This document shows, piece after piece, positions 10,701 to 19,700 of a stretch of 20,284 nt of DNA. Source of the DNA: Botryllus schlosseri (Eukaryota > Chordata > Ascidiacea > Stolidobranchia > Styelidae); assembly GCA_000444245.1 (NCBI GenBank), contig ATSW01013020.1, forward strand, positions 1 through 20,284, in the 5' to 3' direction. The position numbers were made by a program, and so were the translations under genes. Under the pieces are notes generated by a model. The model searched no databases. It was given only the letters and a program-made list of their open reading frames with translations, and had not been told where the DNA came from. Within the stretch, counting starts at the first letter, position 1; every line of letters starts with the position of its first letter.

Positions 10701-13700
10701 TATTTTCCATTGCTTGGTGATTTTGAGGGGGTTCTGGTGCTCTGCATTAATAATATTTGGATTTTTGCAATCGATGAGACAATAGAATTCGATTAAGACG
10801 AGTTAATGCAAATTCTGAGCTGTTAATGATCAATTGCGCTATCACAGGTGAGTCTTGGCTCGTCTGTACAACACCTCCCCTTATGTCCTATGTTTTTGAA
10901 CAATAAATATGGAAATTGTTTAAATTTTGGATGCATAAAATGTTCAAATTATTGATGAACATCGGTAGAAAAATATCATGTTCATGGACAGTTTTCACCC
11001 GATTTGATTTTTTCCAATTACCATGATGGCAGGGAATACAGTGCCTCACTGCAGCTGTATTGATTGTGACGACCACGTGAACCTACCTTTGTTTTCCAGG
11101 CTTGTCCTTAATCTGCACGGCGACACGTCGGTGTCTGAATTTTTCACAGTGGACATTCCAGATTTCGCCTTTCACTTGATCTCGCAATTGGTGAAGGCGT
11201 TTCTCGCTGCGAAACCCATCGATCAGGACATATCGGCGTACGCTATTCAGGAACTGCTGAAAATCTACGATTGCAGAGACGGGTCGAAGGACAATCACGG
11301 TGTGTGGAACAACACTTTTATTTGAATAGGCAGGTCATAAGGTTCCGAGTCACAAGTCAATCTCACTTTTATAGTTTTGACTCGAGTCAAGTCCGTGTCC
11401 AAGTCATTATGTGCAGTGTTCAGTTTTGAGTTCAGTCCGGTTCAACCCACATTTTTCAACTCTGCTCGAGTGATATAGAATGGCTCACATTCGTAATATC
11501 GTAATTTTTCTCAGTCGCTGGTAATCAGTTTAGACTTTGAATTGGGCCTGATGAATTAGAGCAAAAACTTACTGGTAGTAGAGCGACTCTGACGCCTGTT
11601 AGCGACACAATACATTCTATATCATATATCGCGCAGGCAGAAGACTGTGGAGAAAATTTCCGGAATGTATTCGAGAAGTATTGGAGCCGCATCATACATC
11701 GAGGTAATCAATTACAGTAGGAAATGTAAAATACTCAATTACTGGAAAGGAATGCAGGGTTCGAATAGCTATGAAGGCAAAATATTTGGTTGCTTTAGAA
11801 ACCCCGGGAAGAATCCTTAGCTAGACTTTTGCAGCAGTCTAATCAACGAGCCAACAACTCCTCTATATTCAAACGAGGACCCCTTTTTCCTATTAAGTCA
11901 GGGGCGGGCAACATACCACCCACTGACAATTTCCGCTCCTACATGATAATGTGGCCCGCAGGTCTACATATATTTGCGAGCATGCATTTTCGACCTTGAA
12001 CATCAACAAGACCAAGCGGCAATTCAACTGAGTTTCACGTTCATTATTTACTAAGGATTTCTACGTCCGACATGCAGCCAGTGTTGGAAGAACTTGTAGA
12101 CAACTTGGATCAACCACTGATGTCTCATTGACTTCGTTAGCCATTGAAGTACATTACGTTAATAAATTTATTAAATAAATAGAAGTTGCCCGCCCCTGTA
12201 CTAGACGATGTTGTTTTCTCTTTTCAGATACCTTCTGAAGAAGAAAGAATGGCTCCTTGAAAACCTGAAGCAACCCGTTTTATTCAGGAAGCCAAACATG
12301 ACATTTCGAGACTGGGCGGGAATGTACTGTTCATTGCTAATGCAAATGGTACTTGTTACTCTTTTGAAAAATGGCGTTATGGTAGATTCGTTGCAGTTTC
12401 CTCACGTATCAGAGGAAATTTAATATTTTATTTCACAAAAATCGTGCCGTTTACCATACAGTATCGTCACGGTAGAATCAATGTAGCTTCTATCCATCAT
12501 TTAAAACTTATAGAACATTAAGTTTTGTAAACTTTTCACTTTCTCTGCAATATGTTAGCCATGTTTATGTTGATCACATTATTTGAAAGTTAATCATGGC
12601 CAAGATATGTCCAAAAGAAAGTTTAAACCTTACACAAAGTTAGATTTCTCAACATTGGTTAAATGGACATAAGCAAGTTTGATTACACAGCGACAATATT
12701 TGCGAGGAAAAGAACAAAGACGATGGTTTTGCTAGTGTTAGTCCTCCTTTTTTAAGAAATGTCTTACCTTCATCCAAATGTCCCCCTTTTTAGATTAGAA
12801 TAAGCGAAAAAAGACCCACGAATTACGTGAAATGTGGGCTGAGGCTGGACGAGAGACTGGTATTTCGAGATTTTTTTTAGTCAACCCAATCACATTCGCT
12901 GTGCAAATTTGAAAATCACCCTTTCCTTGTCTGCTATAGTAGCTTTTGCAGTTTGTGAAAAGTACCCTCTTTTAAAGATCTCAAAATATGGTAACCCTAC
13001 GATATATTAGTTGTTGACCATCGTTCCTCGAAAATATCGATGTTCGGTATGAAACTTTAGTGTTGTTCAATCGCGACTGCTGCATTCCAGACGCTTTACT
13101 GTATTCTTGGTTCGTTTCAGGTTTACGAGAATGACAAAGCCCGCACCGCCAGCAAGGTTTTCCACGCTTGCTCGGCAGTGACTAGAAACGACATCAACAC
13201 CGCATTGTTCCTGATGCCTCACACCACCCTGCAGGCGCTGTTACATACTAATCACGCTGATTTCATTGTACAGGAGGTAAAATTCATCAGTTGTGCCAAA
13301 TGACAACATGCTCTGGTTCCTGACAACCAATCTATCAGTTACCGGATCAATAATGAAGCTAGACCAATGGTTCTTAACCTTTACTAACCTGGCAAATCCT
13401 TACGCTATCCAAAAATTTTCTCCTAGTCACAAATACAAAACCCATCACATCACGCATCTAGTACATTACTATGGAACACTGATGCACAAAATGAACGGTG
13501 CATTTGCATCAAAAACAGTTTCGTAAGAACAAACTACTGAAGCATGATTTTCACGGTAAACAGAGACATTATAATGAATAGACTGGCTGAACCTTGGTTA
13601 AGAACTCCTGAGCCAGACCCAATTCAAGAGAGAAATGGAGTTACACTAAACGTGAAGTTGAAGTTCTGAACAAAATGATGCGTCACCATATTGACTTGGT

Positions 13701-16700
13701 GCTATTTTCAGTAAATATATATCGGTATAAGATATATCTATTCAGGTGCTCACGATACTGGAACAAACTGACCAATCGAAAGGACCTATCAACCAACGTC
13801 ATTCTATCGACCAGCCAATTTCGCAAGACTCGTCTGCCAACTTGATCAACGCCCAACACGCGCGCGGCACGCACTTGCTACAACTGAGCGCGCAGGCCGT
13901 GTTCTCGGCGTTGGATCACGTGACCAGATGGTTGCGGCAGGCTGAGATCGAAGCGAGCGATCAGAAATCAAAGTCGTCGAGGTTTGATGCGTTCTGTGTC
14001 GGTTCCTTACCAGGGATCCAAGTTGCTTGGCTCTTTGCTTGGCAAAACTCTTCTTTGAAAAATTAGACTGCGATTCAGGTTGTTTGAAAATAACTTTACA
14101 AATTTTGTTGGTTACTCGACAAAATTGTTAGGTTGGCTAAAAACAAACGCAGCACACCAATTTTGGCTCGATTCGAACGCGTAGAAGCGAAACTATTAAA
14201 AAAAAATTTCTTCTAATTTTTCGAGAAATAACTTTTTTCTTCAAATTTTACCGGCAATCCCATGAAACTGTCAAGTTGTCTAAAAAACGATGCATAACAA
14301 CTTTGAGGTTCACTTCAAGCCAGTCGAAGCGAAGTTATAAGAGTACAATATTTTCTATTGAAAAAAAATGTTATTCACAGTGGGAAATACTTCATTATTA
14401 TTAACTAACTGCCCACCGTAAATACTACTATTACTAATCCAAAATTTTGAATAGCCCCTGTATCATGGTAATTAAATTGAATATATTTTAGAAATTGTAC
14501 CTCTTTGTAGTGTATTATGTCATTTTTCATATTCCGCACCTTGCAAATTTTAAAGTATCCACCTCTGAATTGACAGATAAAAGCATGACCAAATTTACTT
14601 TCTTAAACTACCTACAGTGTTAATTTTCCGACTTTCATTCTCAAGTTCTACTTGGAGTAACTTTGACATGTTTTAGAAATCGCGACTACTTCTTGCAAAG
14701 TAGAAATTCACGCCATTACTTTTACTTCTACTTGTGTGCCAATTCTGACCACAACGACCGCCTCGCTTTCCAGTCAAGTGCTAAGCGTTCACGTCGAAAA
14801 AGTGAAGGCCTTCCTCGGAAGAATTCCGCAGCTACTCTTGGCGCAGGCGTCGTTTCGTTGCCGCGCGTACCGCAGAGCTCTGCTGCACTATGAGGCTCAT
14901 CTCAGGGGGAAGAACGCAGACTCGGCCCGTACGACTGAGGTTAAGGTGGTAAGGAACAACGGAGAATACGTCTTTTGCTGTTATCTGAGGAATTCGAGAA
15001 ATTAGAATATTAGCAATACGAATACTAGCAGACTTAATCTGAATACTTGAATATAGCCTTTTCCCTGCAATTCTTGGATCGGATTCCTCTCTTACGTTGA
15101 AATAATTAGCCGGTCATTTGTTTTCGTAGCTAATATCGCAGACATACGTGAGGAGCTCTGGCGGGCTTCAAATGTTTGGTGTAAATTTTGGGATTAAGGG
15201 GGAATGCGATTGGCGTGAGATTGTGTCGATGTTAACTGTCGATGGGTATATTGACGGTGGAAAGCGTACAGTAATACAGTAATTCAAAAGGTAGCTTCGA
15301 GCCGGATTATCGATATGCAAAGAATGTTTCAGAATGATGTGTTCTTACGACGTTAGCTAGTATAGCTTGTGAATTCGGCCGACAGCAATGAAGCTCAGGT
15401 TGCCAGTGAATTCATCCCTTCACAGATCCTTATCCTAATAATGATCTACCTAACTCATAACTTCAACCTAACCCCAAACCTCTGAATTGGGTACATAACT
15501 ACATACATACCAAGTGCTGCATATCGCAGTTCATGATCATATGCAGTGAAACATTCATCTTCTGATTTATAAATACAATATTAATGCATCCACAACAATT
15601 TCGATAAATGTTCCGCCAACGATAATTCCTTCTACTTGCTCTTGTACAGGACGAGGAAGCTATCAACTTCTTGCAGCAAATCTTTGTCGAAATGGACGAA
15701 CCAGATGGTGTGGCTGGCATTGCGGCCGTGCGCTCCGCGAGACCAACGCTGAGCATTCAGATCAAGCAATTGGAAAGCACCGGAAAGTTACAGGTTCGTA
15801 GACAGGGACATTGGTTTGTCGCAAACTAGAAATATTCTTTGTTGGAGAATCGTATTGTTGTGACGGTAATCTCAAGTTATCGCTTCTGAGTGAATCAGTT
15901 TGAAGCGGTGTTGCAGTATGGTCATCGTGATCAAAAATAAGGCTACATGGCAGCGGTTCTCAAGCGCAGGTCTGCTTTAATTTCCAATCATCTTTTATTC
16001 TTAATTTTAATGTATAAGAGGTTGAAGGCTTGTCCGTTAATTAGAGAAATAAAGCACCACATGACTTGGAAATCCAGAACATCATATATAGAACGCTTTC
16101 TGACGTAATATAGAGTACATGGTCTTCTTTAGACTAACCAACATCCGCAACGCTGCAAGTATCGTACAAAACTGTTTAAAAATACCCTGTAACCAGTAAT
16201 ATGTGAAAGCTAAGAAAGCTTTTTAAATATATGTTAATGAAATTTGGCAGTACAATTTTTTACATTTGACAGTATCATAGAATCTAATGAAGTTTCTGTT
16301 TTCCGTTTAGGACGCGTGCGCCTGTTACGCTCACGCTATCGAAAGGAACCCCGGTGATTTACGAGCAATCAAAGATTACGTGAAGTGCCTGATGAATTTG
16401 GGGCAGCTTTCGACCGCCACTTGCCTCATGGATGGCACCATTTCAAAGCGGAACTCGTGGCAGGTGCGTTCGTTGCGCCCAGGGCTGTGGAGTCGGTTCA
16501 CTTTATGACTCCAACTGTGAATCTAGACATTTTAAATATACCCGCTCCTACTGCGGAAACATGAAACACTCCTAATATCTTCTTCACCGAACTCCAACAT
16601 TCCTGTAAATATGATCAGGAAATTCTACATTCATCACAATTTCCAGTTATTCATATCACCAAGCCAATCAAACTATTCTCTTGAATTAAATAAAGTGTTC

Positions 16701-19700
16701 TTGCGGAATGAAACTGAGTCTGTGAAGGGCTGTTTAGTGTGATTAATTTGGAACACTGCTGTAACTGCAAAGGCACTTTTCAGTACAGTGTTTCTTAACC
16801 ATTCATCTAGCGTGGACCGCTAAATGTAGTTGAAGGTGCTTGCGTGAGACCCCTAACCGTGAAATTTGGGACGCTGATGACTTGAAAAAGGTCATCAGTA
16901 CTAATAATGACACCTCATATTGCGATCTAGTCTATTTGTTGCCTTAAAAGCTACCTGATGGCTGCAGAAAGGTCACCACTTTCGCATGTGACCTGTGGTA
17001 AGCGCTGAAAGTAAGGATTTATATAGGACAATGTAGTGTTATAGTTATAGATTGAACACTGGCCTTAAAATTAGTCTGTGTACCCCCAAGCAGTCCATGA
17101 ACCAGATATACGTATAAGCACCCCTGTTCTAGTAACATTTTGAGACAGCTGGTTCGATTCAAAGTAGTTGGAATCGGTGTCAGACTCCAGCAAGTATGCG
17201 TGTCCGCGACCCCAAAGGATGTTACAATATTTCTGTGGCTCTGACTCCATCGAGAGGAAATTTAACGAAACTCTGGCTCAACGGCCCTGATTGTGTACGG
17301 TCGTTTCTCTGTGTTTTTGTGCGCCTTTCGGAACCGAGAGTATGAAATTACAATCAGGACGACTTGGAATCTTTCCGTATCGAGGCCGCTTGGAGACTGG
17401 GCAGATGGGATTCGCTCGATAAATACCTCAACTCGGATTCTCGGCGCACAGATCTGTCGCAATCTCACGACTGGAATGCGAGACTGGGACAGCTGCTTTT
17501 GGTGGTCAAGGAGAAGCGTTGGGACCAATTTCGGAGCATTATCGACGTGAGATTTTTAGCTGTTTGCTGTTAGCATAACTTTATCTGCTCGTGTGCCATC
17601 TAAAAATAGTACATTGAGCTCAATCGATCTCTTCCGATTATTCAGAATTTCATGCCGGTGATGTCAGAACTGGTGATATACAATGTTCTTTACAATTCTC
17701 TACTAGTAGCTGTCGATTATCCCTGACAGACGAAAATATTCGGGTTTCTTTCAGTGGGAATAACTATTCAACGGCTTGATTGCCTTTTTCAAAATCTTGA
17801 AGTGCAATTTTTTGCAATTTGATGTATCGTCGCTAAGATGGACCCGTATTGTTTTACGCAGGATGTTTACCTGGACCAGACGGGGCCATTGTCTGCTGCC
17901 ACTATGGAACGTGGGTCGTATCAAAGAGGGTATATTATACGGTTTTGTATTTGTATTTGATGGAGAGTGGACCTACTGGTGTCAATGATTGTTTGGGATT
18001 TTCAGGGTGTGAATGAATATCGCTTATTGGTACTGTGTGAACGAAGTGGTTTTGTTTTTAGACTCTAATTTTAGACACTGTTCTGTGTTATTACCCGTAT
18101 CACACAAACGGGATAATAATTCAAAAGTAGCAGCTAGAGTTTGCGACCCGTACATCGAATATGTTTTTTGCAATTACTCACACAAACGCTTTTCAGAATA
18201 CTTTTCGACTTCATCTTACAGCAGTGGTTCTCAACCGCCGGCCAGTGGCCAAATATATTAGAAATGTATATTTCGATTTAAAAAGGCAAAACATTCAAGT
18301 CTTTTACAAATGAAAAATAAAATTTCCAATTGACCTAGAAATATGAAACATATTATTCTGCGTTGTGTCGTATTATAGAGTTCACAGTATACTTTCGATA
18401 CAGCGTATATGTCACAATGCTGCAAGAGTTGTGCGAAACTGTTTGAAAGCAACACACCACTAATACGACACCAGTTTTAAGTGAAATTTAAGGAGACTTT
18501 TTACACAAAATTCGTTAAATTTCGGCAATGCAATTCAGCCATATACACCCTATGATAGGGTTGGTACGATAGAGCAAGCGAATAGTAACTTGCACTTCTT
18601 TCAAAAGAAACCGACCGACTTACAATCAAGATATCGGTTTTAACGAGACTTTGCTTTGCTGAAGCTTCAGTAGATTCCTCGTATCCAACATCGTATTTTT
18701 TTCACAAACCCGCACAAAACATATCTCACAGCAAGAAGTTTGTAGCAGTAACATATCGAGAATTTGGCAATTAAAACGAGTTTGCACAGTAGGATATTTC
18801 ATATCGGACAATCATTCTGTTGATGTGACTCTTGAACTTTTAGTAGTTATTAGGTAAACTGCCTTGTGGCTTCTCTAGGTCTAATTGTAAAAAAAAATTA
18901 GAAGTTAGATTATTATCATCAATTGTTTTGTGAACCCCCTGAAAAGGCTTCGCAGACCTCTAGGGTTGAGAACCACTGATCGACTAATCATTCAGGATTA
19001 TAGTTCGCTAATGGGGCCGTTACTAGCTCTGTGATAATTATAACTCCACATTCAGATACAAAGCAATCATACGGCTTCACATGCTTACTGAGTTGGAGGA
19101 TATAACAGAAAAGCTGAAGTCTACCGACGGCAATACGGATATGAAGCAGATCGCCATGGACTGTTACAGAACGTGGCAAGAACGCTTGCAGCCGATACAG
19201 AACTCGTTCAAAACTAGGGAGCCGATACTCTGCCTGCAGAGAGCCGTGCTAGACTTATTAGAAAGGTGATATACATGTATTACTATATTCTTTATTTGTC
19301 CATTTGCGTGGCTCACCTGACTGCAGTTGTCTATCGACTTAATAGTGATACAGCAAGTTTGCCTCATTTTTCTCTAAATTTTCTCTCTCTTGGAAACATA
19401 TTTATTGAAAGATATGACCTGGTGCACGTAAAACTAACACGCTATGGCTCTTCATGCCAACCGGTGTCGCTTTCAAGTCACTAGATTCAGGTCATTTCGG
19501 GTCAATGCAATGTTTTACTTAAGTGTAGTAATGATTCATACCATGCAAATTTCTAAAGGGACTAGTTGTTACACTGGTTTGTCCCAACCAAAATTGGGTG
19601 ATGGGGCTTTTGAAAAATCAAAAACAACAATAGTGCCATACATGCATTTCTCTTTCATAGTAATGAAAAATTGTAGGCTAGCCTATGTCTCCATTTCCAA

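Noticed and set aside
17776-18261. Short open frames after exon 19 and around exon 20 as extra coding sequence
   Set aside because: They overlap the true 68-base exon in another frame or sit in intron and transposon sequence, with no ATR similarity.
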